Shown here one piece after another: positions 16,033-23,641 of a stretch of 47,091 bases of DNA (positions are counted from its first letter, which is position 1; every line of letters starts with the position of its first letter). Position numbers and translations under genes: made by a program. The stretch lies in the NCBI GenBank assembly GCA_017416065.1, contig JAFQDM010000010.1:1-47091 (forward strand), given 5' to 3'. The stretch comes from Ruminococcus sp. (GTDB lineage Bacteria; Bacillota; Clostridia; Oscillospirales; Acutalibacteraceae). The notes beneath the pieces were generated by a model. That model was given only the letters and a program-made list of their open reading frames with translations. It did not search any database and was not told the origin of the DNA.

Positions 16033-18027
16033 ATGCAGAGAATTGGCGTATTTGTATGCTGGTGCGGAAGCAACATTGCAGGCACGGTTGACGTGCAGGC
16101 AGTTTCAGAGGCTCTCAAAACCGAGCCCGGAGTTGTTTTTTTCACCAATTATCAATATATGTGCTCACAGGCAGGACAGGACATTATCATTGATGCCGTC
16201 AAGGAGCATAACCTGACAGGCATCGTTGTGTGCTCCTGCTCACCCCGTATGCACGAGGCAACCTTCCGCAAAACTGCGGCGGCTGCAGGACTTAACCCTT
16301 ATATGGTAGAGATAGCAAACATCCGCGAGCAGTGCTCCTGGGTACATAAGGATATGGCATCAGGCACAGAAAAAGCAATTATCCTGGGCAAGGCCGCAAT
16401 TGCAAAGGTAAACCTGAATGCTCCCCTCACTCCCGGTGAGTCCCCGGTTACAAAGAGAGCTCTTGTTATAGGCGGAGGTATTGCAGGAATCCAGACTGCA
16501 CTTGATATTGCAGATGCAGGCTTCCCCGTTGATATTGTGGAAACAAAGCCCACCATCGGCGGCAAGATGGCTCAGCTGGACAAAACCTTCCCGACCCTTG
16601 ACTGTGCGGCTTGTATCCTCACTCCCAAAATGGTTGACGTGGCTCAGAACGACAAGATCCGCATCTTCTCCTACAGCGAGGTGCAGGAGATCAAGGGCTT
16701 TGTGGGTAACTTTGACGTTACCATTAAGAAGAAAGCAAGATTTGTGAAAGAAGAGATCTGCACAGGCTGCGGCGCTTGCGTTGAAAAGTGCCCTATGAAG
16801 AAGATTCCCAACGAGTTCAACCTGGGTATGGACAACCGCCGTGCGATCTATATTCCCTTTGCTCAGGCAGTTCCCAAGGTTGCAACCATCGACCCCTCTG
16901 CCTGTAATATGCTGAAAAACGGTAAGTGCGGTGTGTGCTCTAAGGTTTGTACCGCAGGCGCCATTGACTATACTCAGAAAGACGAGTTTATTAACGAAAA
17001 GTACGGTGCGATCGTGGTTGCAACAGGCTTCAATCCCATCAGTATGGATAAGTTTGACGAGTATGCTTACAATCAGTCCAAGGACGTAATCACCTCTTTG
17101 GAATTTGAAAGACTCACAAATGCTGCAGGTCCCACTCAGGGCAAGCTTCTGAGACCCTCTGACCTGGAGCATCCCCACACCATTGTGTTTGTTCAGTGTG
17201 TGGGCTCACGTTGTGCCGCTTGTGCAGAGAAGGGCAAGGAGTACTGCTCCAAGATCTGCTGTATGTACACGGCAAAGCACGCAATGCTTGTAAGGGATAA
17301 ATACCCGGATACTGAGGTTTACGTGTTCTACATTGACGTGAGAACTCCCGGCAAGAACTTTGATGAATTCTACCGCAGAGCTGTGGAGGAATACGGAGTT
17401 AAGTACATCAAGGGTATGGTTGGTAAGGTCACTCCCGAGGGCAACAAGCTCAAGGTCAGAGCCTCTGACCTGATTGCAGGCAAGCAGCTGAATATTGATG
17501 CAGACCTGGTGGTCCTTGCGGTTGCTATTGAGCCCGATAAATCAGCCCGACCCCTTGCAACAATGCTCACAGCAAGTATGGACACAAACGATTTCTTCAC
17601 AGAGGCTCACCCAAAGCTCAGGCCTGTAGAGAGCCCCACGGCAGGTGTGTTCCTCTCAGGTGCATGCCAGGGACCCAAGGATATTCCCGAGACGGTATCC
17701 CAGGCATCAGCCGCCGCTTCTAAGGTTATCGGACTTCTGGTAAAGGATAAGCTCAAGGGTAATCCCTGCATTGCAAGTGCAAACGAGCTTATGTGCAACG
17801 GTTGCTCCACTTGTGCAAATGTCTGCCCTTACGGAGCGATCACCTATATTGATAAAGAATTCCCCATGTTTGACAGAACGATGCAGACCCGTCGAGTGGC
17901 TCAGGTCAACCCGGCAGTTTGCCAGGGCTGCGGTGCCTGCACGGTAGCCTGTATGTCAGGTGCTATGGATTTAAGAGGCTTTGCAAGCTCACAGATCATT
18001 GCGGAGGTGGATGCTATATGCAGGTAA
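16033..18027 (+). CDS. hdrA: HdrA-like FAD iron-sulfur subunit, predicted bifurcating flavoprotein
   Basis: A 664-residue HdrA, the subunit that holds the bifurcating FAD in MvhADG-HdrABC. The N-terminal domain has the unusual cluster motif region GVFVCWCGSNIAG. The thioredoxin-reductase-like FAD domain begins at GGGIAGIQTALD (about residue 152). Typical HdrA features follow: LDCAACILTPKMVDV, a ferredoxin motif CTGCGACVEKCP (about 241), a cysteine cluster CGVCSKVC, and QCVGSRCAACAEKGKEYCSKICC. Two C-terminal [4Fe-4S] motifs complete it: CNGCSTCANVCP (about 590) and CQGCGACTVACM (about 634). No domain is missing, and the length is typical. It has a strong AGGAGG site and overlaps flxD by 10 bases. 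Confidence 0.95.
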   Translation: MQRIGVFVCWCGSNIAGTVDVQAVSEALKTEPGVVFFTNYQYMCSQAGQDIIIDAVKEHNLTGIVVCSCSPRMHEATFRKTAAAAGLNPYMVEIANIREQCSWVHKDMASGTEKAIILGKAAIAKVNLNAPLTPGESPVTKRALVIGGGIAGIQTALDIADAGFPVDIVETKPTIGGKMAQLDKTFPTLDCAACILTPKMVDVAQNDKIRIFSYSEVQEIKGFVGNFDVTIKKKARFVKEEICTGCGACVEKCPMKKIPNEFNLGMDNRRAIYIPFAQAVPKVATIDPSACNMLKNGKCGVCSKVCTAGAIDYTQKDEFINEKYGAIVVATGFNPISMDKFDEYAYNQSKDVITSLEFERLTNAAGPTQGKLLRPSDLEHPHTIVFVQCVGSRCAACAEKGKEYCSKICCMYTAKHAMLVRDKYPDTEVYVFYIDVRTPGKNFDEFYRRAVEEYGVKYIKGMVGKVTPEGNKLKVRASDLIAGKQLNIDADLVVLAVAIEPDKSARPLATMLTASMDTNDFFTEAHPKLRPVESPTAGVFLSGACQGPKDIPETVSQASAAASKVIGLLVKDKLKGNPCIASANELMCNGCSTCANVCPYGAITYIDKEFPMFDRTMQTRRVAQVNPAVCQGCGACTVACMSGAMDLRGFASSQIIAEVDAICR

Positions 18028-18452
18028 ATGAATACAAACCCCTTATTGTGGCATTCTGCTGCAACTGGTGCTCCTATGCAGGTGCAGACCTGGCCGGCAA
18101 CAACCGTCTGAACTACCCTGCCGACGTAAAGATCATCCGTGTGCCCTGCTCCTGCAGAGTAAACCCCATGTTTATCCTGCGTGCTTTTCAGCGCGGTGCA
18201 GACGGTGTTATCATCTGCGGTTGCCATCCCGGCGACTGCCACTACACATCAGGCAACTACTACACAAGACGCCGTATGGCTCTGCTGTTCTCTATGCTTG
18301 ATTTCCTTGGAATCGAGCGCGAGAGAACCCGTCTTGAGTGGGTATCTGCCGCAGAGGGCGCAAAGTTTGCCGCTACAATGAACGATTTTGCAGAGACTGT
18401 AGCCGCCTTGGGCGAGAACAAGAGATTGGAGGATCTGAGATGCAAAAAGTAA
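18018..18452 (+). CDS. flxD: FlxD/MvhD-like iron-sulfur subunit
   Basis: A 144-residue protein of the MvhD family, which passes electrons from a hydrogenase (Mvh) or flavin oxidoreductase (Flx) to HdrA through a [2Fe-2S] cluster. Conserved cysteines are in FCCNWCSYAGAD, VPCSCRVNP and CGCHPGDCHY. The ATG at 18018, inside the end of hdrA, has GGAGG 10 bases upstream. No hydrogenase genes accompany it, and the next three genes are FlxC, FlxB and FlxA types, so the electron donor is probably NAD(P)H rather than hydrogen. Confidence 0.9.
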   Translation: MQVNEYKPLIVAFCCNWCSYAGADLAGNNRLNYPADVKIIRVPCSCRVNPMFILRAFQRGADGVIICGCHPGDCHYTSGNYYTRRRMALLFSMLDFLGIERERTRLEWVSAAEGAKFAATMNDFAETVAALGENKRLEDLRCKK

Positions 18453-19432
18453 ACCGTGACGTGCTTCTGGAGAAAGCCGCCGCTATGCTTGACGCAGGTG
18501 AGGTTCAGGCTGTGCTTGGCTGGGGTGCAGGCGAATTTGCATACGACGTGACTCCCCGTGTGTTTGAGACATCAGACGAACTGCGTGCAGACTTTGTATG
18601 GAACGATTTCTGCGGTGCAAACCTTTCCAAGTACCTTGTTTCCAAAACAAAGAAGCTTGAGGGCAAGCTCCTTGTATTCCTTAAGCCCTGCGATACCTAC
18701 AGCTTCAACCAGCTCCTGACAGAGCACAGATTTGAGAGAGAAAAGGTATACGCAGTTGCTGTTCCTTGTGAAGGAATGGCAGATGTTCAGAAACTGAAGG
18801 CTCTGGCAGGCGACGGAATCAGCAGTATTGAGAGCACAGACTCAGGCTTTTCCGTTACAACTATCTACGACGATGCACCTGTTGAGGTAAAGGGTGCAGA
18901 CGTACTTCTTGAGAAATGTGCAAACTGCAAGAGTCGCAAGCACGTGGCATACGACGAGCTCCTGGGCGATGAGGGAGAGGTGCTTGATTCCAACCGCTTT
19001 GATGAGGTTGAGAGGATCGAGGCCATGACTTCCGAGGAGCGATTTGCATTCTGGCAGGGTGAGCTTTCACGCTGTATCCGTTGCAACGCTTGCCGCGACG
19101 TTTGTCCTGCTTGCACCTGCGAGAAATGCGTGTTTGATAACCCGAACTCAGGGGCTGAGAACAAGGCTCCCACAACCTCTTTTGAGGAGCAGATGTTCCA
19201 CGTTATCCGCGCCTTTCACGTTGCAGGCAGATGCACAGACTGCGGAGAATGCTCCAGGGTCTGCCCTCAGAACATTCCCCTGCATCTGCTCAACAGAAAG
19301 TTCATCAAGGATATCAACACCTTCTACGGCGAGTATCAGGCAGGAGCCGAGGAAGGCTCCAGAGCACCTCTTGTGGATTACACACTTGAGGATCTGGAAG
19401 CAGAAGATGTATTTAAGAAGGAGGCAGAGTAA
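18440..19432 (+). CDS. flxC: FlxC-like 4Fe-4S dicluster electron-transfer subunit
   Basis: A 330-residue iron-sulfur protein. The N-terminal part resembles the beta subunits of formate dehydrogenase or F420 hydrogenase (LVFLKPCDTYSFNQLL, LLEKCANCKSRK). The C-terminal ferredoxin part holds CIRCNACRDVCPACTCEKC (about residue 212) and CTDCGECSRVCP (about 265). Its place between the MvhD-like gene and the AsrA/AsrB-like pair is what is known for the four-gene flx cluster in Desulfovibrio, where FlxB and FlxC relay electrons. The letter assignment (C versus B) rests on order. It starts 13 bases inside flxD with GGAGG upstream. Confidence 0.82.
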   Translation: MQKVNRDVLLEKAAAMLDAGEVQAVLGWGAGEFAYDVTPRVFETSDELRADFVWNDFCGANLSKYLVSKTKKLEGKLLVFLKPCDTYSFNQLLTEHRFEREKVYAVAVPCEGMADVQKLKALAGDGISSIESTDSGFSVTTIYDDAPVEVKGADVLLEKCANCKSRKHVAYDELLGDEGEVLDSNRFDEVERIEAMTSEERFAFWQGELSRCIRCNACRDVCPACTCEKCVFDNPNSGAENKAPTTSFEEQMFHVIRAFHVAGRCTDCGECSRVCPQNIPLHLLNRKFIKDINTFYGEYQAGAEEGSRAPLVDYTLEDLEAEDVFKKEAE

Positions 19433-19435
19433 GAT

Positions 19436-20461
19436 ATGCGCAAATGTTCACTGAGTAAGCTTACCGACCTCTTTCAGAAGATAAATGAAAGTGCAAGTTT
19501 GTATCTGCCTGCAACAGATAATGCAGGCGGAGCAGTGTATACCAAATGGGCAGACGGTGTGGAGTATCTTGACGTGCTCAACACAGTCAGAAGCCCCAAG
19601 GATTTCTTCTTCCCTCAGAGTGAGAACCTTATGGAGTTTAAACTCAAGGGCAAGAATATTGAGATCCTGGACATCAGAGAAGAATCAGAAGATTTTGTGA
19701 TCTTCGGCGTTCGAGCTTGTGATGTTAAGAGCTTTGAGGTGCTGGACAGAGTGTTCCTTTCAGAGCCTGTGGACAGCTATTATCAGAACCGCAGAGCACA
19801 CGCAGTTATCATCTCTATGGCTTGCATGCGCCCTGCAGATACTTGCTTCTGCACAGCCTTCGGCATTGATGCCGCAGAGCCTGCAGGCGATGTTTCTGCC
19901 TGGAAGACAGAGTGCGACCTCTACCTTAAAGCCAACACGGAAAAGGGTGCTCAGCTTCTTGCAAAGCTTTCAAACCTTACAGAGGAATGTGATGATTCAG
20001 AAGTATCCCCCTTGCAGGAGAAGATCCGCAATATTATGAAGAAGCTTCCTCTTGAGGGAATATCGTTAGAAAACTTCGGCAAGGGCAAGACAAAGGAGTA
20101 CTTTGATTCTCCCCTTTGGACAGAGCTTTCAGAGGCTTGCCTGGGATGCGGTACCTGCACCTTTGTGTGTCCCACCTGCCAGTGCTACGATATCAAAGAT
20201 TTTGACACAGGCTCAGGGGTCATCCGTTACCGTTGCTGGGATTCCTGTATGTACTCTGATTTTACAAAGATGGCACACGGAAACTCCAGAAACACTCAGG
20301 TTGAGAGATTCCGCCAGCGCTTTATGCACAAGCTTGTGTATTATCCCGAGAATAACGATGGGCTCTTCAGCTGTGTCGGCTGCGGCAGATGCCTTTCCAA
20401 GTGCCCCATCTCCATGAATATAGTAAAAGTTATGAAAGCTTTGGGAGGAGAGAAGAAATGA
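19436..20461 (+). CDS. flxB: FlxB-like subunit related to anaerobic sulfite reductase subunit A
   Basis: A 341-residue protein of the AsrA-like 4Fe-4S family. The N-terminal part includes FVIFGVRACDVKSFEVLDRVF, a typical segment of these proteins, followed by CMRPADTCFCTAFG with further cysteines. Two C-terminal ferredoxin motifs are CLGCGTCTFVCPTCQCYD (about residue 232) and CVGCGRCLSKCP (about 314). It pairs with the AsrB-like flavoprotein encoded next, and the ATGA overlap with that gene implies coupling. No siroheme subunit AsrC is present, which argues against a sulfite reductase. Confidence 0.85.
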   Translation: MRKCSLSKLTDLFQKINESASLYLPATDNAGGAVYTKWADGVEYLDVLNTVRSPKDFFFPQSENLMEFKLKGKNIEILDIREESEDFVIFGVRACDVKSFEVLDRVFLSEPVDSYYQNRRAHAVIISMACMRPADTCFCTAFGIDAAEPAGDVSAWKTECDLYLKANTEKGAQLLAKLSNLTEECDDSEVSPLQEKIRNIMKKLPLEGISLENFGKGKTKEYFDSPLWTELSEACLGCGTCTFVCPTCQCYDIKDFDTGSGVIRYRCWDSCMYSDFTKMAHGNSRNTQVERFRQRFMHKLVYYPENNDGLFSCVGCGRCLSKCPISMNIVKVMKALGGEKK

Positions 20462-21291
20462 ACACGGTAAACGATACTCTTATTCCCGTTTTAGGTGTTA
20501 TCACAGATGTAAGAATAGATACCCCGGACGTAAAGACCTTTAGGGTCGTAACTCCCGACGGCAAAAAAGCCTTTGACCACAAGCCGGGTCAGTGCGCAAT
20601 GCTCTCTATCCCCGGTGTGGGTGAGGCTATGTTCTCCATAACCTCATCTCCTACAAATACGGAGTTTATGGAGTTTTCCATTAAGAAGTGCGGATGCGTT
20701 ACCGATTGGCTCCACCAGGCAGAGGCAGGTCAGCAGATCACCATCCGCGGACCTTACGGCAGACCCTTCCCCGTGGATACGGAATTCAAGGGCAAGGACC
20801 TGCTCTTTATTGCAGGCGGTATCGGCCTTGCGCCCTTGCGCTCAGTCATCAACTATTGCCGCGACAACCGCGCCGACTACGGCACCATTGACATTGTGTA
20901 CGGCTCACGCAGTATGGATGACCTTGTTGACTACAAGGAGATAGTTGACGAGTGGACAAAGGACACGGACGTGCACGTTCACCTTACCATCGACAGAGAG
21001 CAGCAGGGCTGGGACGGACACGTAGGCTTTGTTCCTTCTTACGTTAAGGAGCTGGGCTTTGACACAAACAAAACGGCAATCATCTGCGGACCTCCCATTA
21101 TGATCAAGTTCACCCTTGACGCTATGATAGAGTTAGGCTTTGACAAAACTCAGGTCTACACCACCATGGAGCTTCGTATGAAGTGCGGTGTGGGTAAATG
21201 CGGCCGTTGCAACATTGGTGCAAAGTACGTGTGCAAAGACGGTCCCGTCTTCCGTTGCGACGAGCTGGATGAGCTTCCCGATGAGTACTGA
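20458..21291 (+). CDS. flxA: FlxA-like NAD(P)H:acceptor flavin oxidoreductase
   Basis: A 277-residue ferredoxin-reductase-fold protein that should oxidise NAD(P)H for the complex. The FAD domain includes EAMFSITSSPTN and TIRGPYGRPF. The nucleotide domain includes FIAGGIGLAPLRSVI and CGPPIMIKF. A C-terminal PyrK-type [2Fe-2S] loop, MKCGVGKCGRCNIGAKYVC, completes the AsrB/HydG-like layout. The ATG at 20458 overlaps the flxB stop, with GGGAGGAG upstream. Choice of NADH over NADPH cannot be settled from the motifs; NADH is assumed from characterised Flx-Hdr systems. Confidence 0.9.
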   Translation: MNTVNDTLIPVLGVITDVRIDTPDVKTFRVVTPDGKKAFDHKPGQCAMLSIPGVGEAMFSITSSPTNTEFMEFSIKKCGCVTDWLHQAEAGQQITIRGPYGRPFPVDTEFKGKDLLFIAGGIGLAPLRSVINYCRDNRADYGTIDIVYGSRSMDDLVDYKEIVDEWTKDTDVHVHLTIDREQQGWDGHVGFVPSYVKELGFDTNKTAIICGPPIMIKFTLDAMIELGFDKTQVYTTMELRMKCGVGKCGRCNIGAKYVCKDGPVFRCDELDELPDEY

Positions 21292-21308
21292 TAAAGGAGA
21301 GAAATGAT

Positions 21309-21983
21309 ATGGATAATATGGTTAACATTTTTCTGTTCGGAAAAAAATACGAAGTTCCCTCAAACCTTACTATAATGCGTGCCATGGAGTACGCAGGCTA
21401 TGAGCTTGTGCGCGGTTGCGGGTGCAGAAACGGCTTCTGCGGAGCTTGCGCCACGATCTACCGTATTGCAGGAGACAGAGAGCTCAGAGCCTGCCTTGCC
21501 TGCCAGACAAAGGTAGAGGATAATATGTACATTGCAACCCTGCCTTTCTTCCCGCTTGTAAAGCAGGTTTACGATATGGAGAAGATCTCTGCTTCAGAGC
21601 AGGTCATGATGCAGCTTTACCCTGAGATCTATGCCTGCATTGGCTGTAATGCCTGCACAAAGGCCTGCACACAGGGCTTGAACGTTATGCAGTACATAGC
21701 CTATGCTCAGCGCGGTGACTTTGCATCTTGTGCAGAGGAGTCCTTTGACTGCGTAATGTGCGGTGTGTGCTCCACACGTTGTCCTGCAGGAATCTCTCAT
21801 CCTCAGGTTGCAATGCTTGCCCGCAGAATCAACGGCAAGTACCTGGCTCCCAAGTGTGCACATCTTGAGGACAGAGTGCAGGAGATCAAGGACGGCACCT
21901 TTACAGAGCTTATCGAGGCTTTGATGCAGAAGCCCGTAGAGGAAATGAAAGAGCTCTACAATACACGAGAGATAGAAAAGTAA
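21309..21983 (+). CDS. Fumarate reductase iron-sulfur subunit (FrdB-like)
   Basis: A 224-residue iron-sulfur protein built like the SdhB/FrdB subunit. The N-terminal plant-type [2Fe-2S] domain has cysteines at about residues 39, 44, 47 and 62 (CRNGFCGACATIY...CLAC). The C-terminal part has CIGCNACTKACTQG and CVMCGVCSTRCPAG for further clusters. In CIGCNACTKAC the spacing is that of a [4Fe-4S] site. It lacks the HdrB-like CCG domain that is fused to TfrB in the methanogen thiol:fumarate reductase; here that function is a separate gene, hdrB. It has AAAGGAGAG before the ATG and precedes frdA by 13 bases. Confidence 0.87.
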   Translation: MDNMVNIFLFGKKYEVPSNLTIMRAMEYAGYELVRGCGCRNGFCGACATIYRIAGDRELRACLACQTKVEDNMYIATLPFFPLVKQVYDMEKISASEQVMMQLYPEIYACIGCNACTKACTQGLNVMQYIAYAQRGDFASCAEESFDCVMCGVCSTRCPAGISHPQVAMLARRINGKYLAPKCAHLEDRVQEIKDGTFTELIEALMQKPVEEMKELYNTREIEK

Positions 21984-21996
21984 GGAGGGGCAGAAA

Positions 21997-23595
21997 ATGT
22001 ATTCAGAACAGTTTATGACATCACTTAAGGCGGTAGAGGCCGCAAGAGAAGCAAACATTGCCCTTGAGCCTCAGCGTATGACTGCTCAGCAGAAGGAGGA
22101 GCTTCTGGCTGCCTACCATCCTGATTACAGAAAAGATCAGTTTACAGAACTTAAAATCGGTCCCAATAAGGGCGACAAGGTGCCCCACGAGCTTGCAGAA
22201 ACTCTGCAGGCACACGCAAGAATAAAGGCAGAGGACGTAGACCTGAGCGCTCCCGATTACGACGTTGACGTGCTGATTATCGGCGGCGGCGGTGCAGGTG
22301 CATCTGCGGCGGTTGAGGCACACGAGGCAGGAGCCAACGTTATGATAGTTACAAAGCTTCGCATTGGTGATGCCAACACTATGATGGCAGAGGGCGGAAT
22401 TCAGGCGGCTGACAAGAGCAACGACAGCCCTGCAATCCATTTTGTGGATGCATTCGGCGGCGGACACTTTGCAGCAAAGAGAGAGCTCCTCAGAAAGCTT
22501 GTGTGCGATGCTCCCGAGGCCATCCATTGGCTCTCAGAGCTGGGCGTTGAGTTTGACAAAGATGCAGATGGCAATATGATAACCACCCACGGCGGCGGTA
22601 CCTCCAGAAAGCGTATGCACGCCGCAAAGGACTACTCAGGGGCAGAGATCATGCGTACTCTGCGTGATGAAGTTTTAAACAGACAGATTCCTGTTGTGGA
22701 TTTCACCTCCGCAATAGAGCTTATACTTGACGACAAGGGCAGAGCTGCCGGCGCTGTGCTTATGAATATGGAAACAGGCGAGCTTCTTGTTGCAAGAGCC
22801 AAGACCGTTATCATCGCCACAGGCGGTGCAGGCAGAATGCATTACCAGGGATTCCCTACCTCTAACCACTACGGCGCTACAGCAGACGGCCTGGTGCTGG
22901 GCTACAGAGCAGGCGCCAAGCTCCTCTATGCAGAGACCCTGCAGTATCATCCCACAGGTGCCGCATTCCCGGAGCAGATCTTTGGTGCACTTGTAACCGA
23001 GAAGGTGCGTTCCCTGGGAGCAAAGCTTGTAAACGTTAAGGGAGAGGTGTTTATGCATCCTCTGGAGACCCGTGACGTTGCGGCGGCTTCTATCATCCGC
23101 GAATGCTCAGACAGAGAAAACGGTGTGAGCACAGGCGAGGGTGTGGGCGTATGGCTTGACACTCCCATGATCGAGAAGATCGGCGGAGAGGGCACCATTA
23201 TGAAGAGGATCCCCGCTATGTGGAGAATGTTTGACAAGTACGGCATCGACATCAGAAAAGAGCCCATCCTGGTTTATCCCACACTTCACTACCAGAACGG
23301 CGGACTTGACATTACAGAGGACGGAATGACCACAAACGTTGAGAATCTCTACGTTGCAGGTGAGGCTGTGGGAGGAATCCACGGCAGAAACCGTCTGATG
23401 GGCAACTCTTTGCTGGATATTATCGTGTTCGGCAGAAGTGCAGGCAAGAATGCCGCACAGCGTGCAAAGAGCGTAGAGCAGGGCACACTTACCCTTGAGC
23501 ATATAGAGAAGTTTGAGCAGGAGATTGCAAATGCCGGAATCGTGACGGATGCAGTCAGCCCCAAGCTTCTGCCCAAATATGCAAGGGAAGTTTGA
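21997..23595 (+). CDS. Soluble fumarate reductase flavoprotein (FrdA-like)
   Basis: A 532-residue flavoprotein predicted to reduce fumarate to succinate. The FAD-binding GGGGAGASAAVEAHEAG starts near residue 97, after an unusual 90-residue N-terminal extension. Catalytic and substrate residues of the family are present: QYHPTG (His318), TEKVR (Glu335, Arg338), TRD (Arg359), LHYQNGG (His431) and GRNRLMGNS (Arg466). The position of the covalent-FAD histidine is Asn127 (NTMMAEGG), so FAD should be bound noncovalently, as in aspartate oxidase. Aspartate oxidase is the main alternative, but no nadA or nadC is near, and the paired FrdB-like subunit and fumC favour fumarate reductase. No membrane-anchor subunit is encoded. 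Confidence 0.88.
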   Translation: MYSEQFMTSLKAVEAAREANIALEPQRMTAQQKEELLAAYHPDYRKDQFTELKIGPNKGDKVPHELAETLQAHARIKAEDVDLSAPDYDVDVLIIGGGGAGASAAVEAHEAGANVMIVTKLRIGDANTMMAEGGIQAADKSNDSPAIHFVDAFGGGHFAAKRELLRKLVCDAPEAIHWLSELGVEFDKDADGNMITTHGGGTSRKRMHAAKDYSGAEIMRTLRDEVLNRQIPVVDFTSAIELILDDKGRAAGAVLMNMETGELLVARAKTVIIATGGAGRMHYQGFPTSNHYGATADGLVLGYRAGAKLLYAETLQYHPTGAAFPEQIFGALVTEKVRSLGAKLVNVKGEVFMHPLETRDVAAASIIRECSDRENGVSTGEGVGVWLDTPMIEKIGGEGTIMKRIPAMWRMFDKYGIDIRKEPILVYPTLHYQNGGLDITEDGMTTNVENLYVAGEAVGGIHGRNRLMGNSLLDIIVFGRSAGKNAAQRAKSVEQGTLTLEHIEKFEQEIANAGIVTDAVSPKLLPKYAREV

Positions 23596-23641
23596 GCTGT
23601 AATCAAAAGTTGATTTATTTAAATATTAAGGAGATGGCGTA

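Noticed and set aside
18018-21291. Anaerobic sulfite reductase (asrABC)
   Set aside because: AsrA- and AsrB-like subunits are present, but no siroheme AsrC; the order with MvhD and HdrABC fits flx-hdr.
21997-23595. L-aspartate oxidase (nadB)
   Set aside because: The missing covalent-FAD histidine fits NadB, but nadA and nadC are absent and an FrdB-like subunit and fumarase are in the operon.
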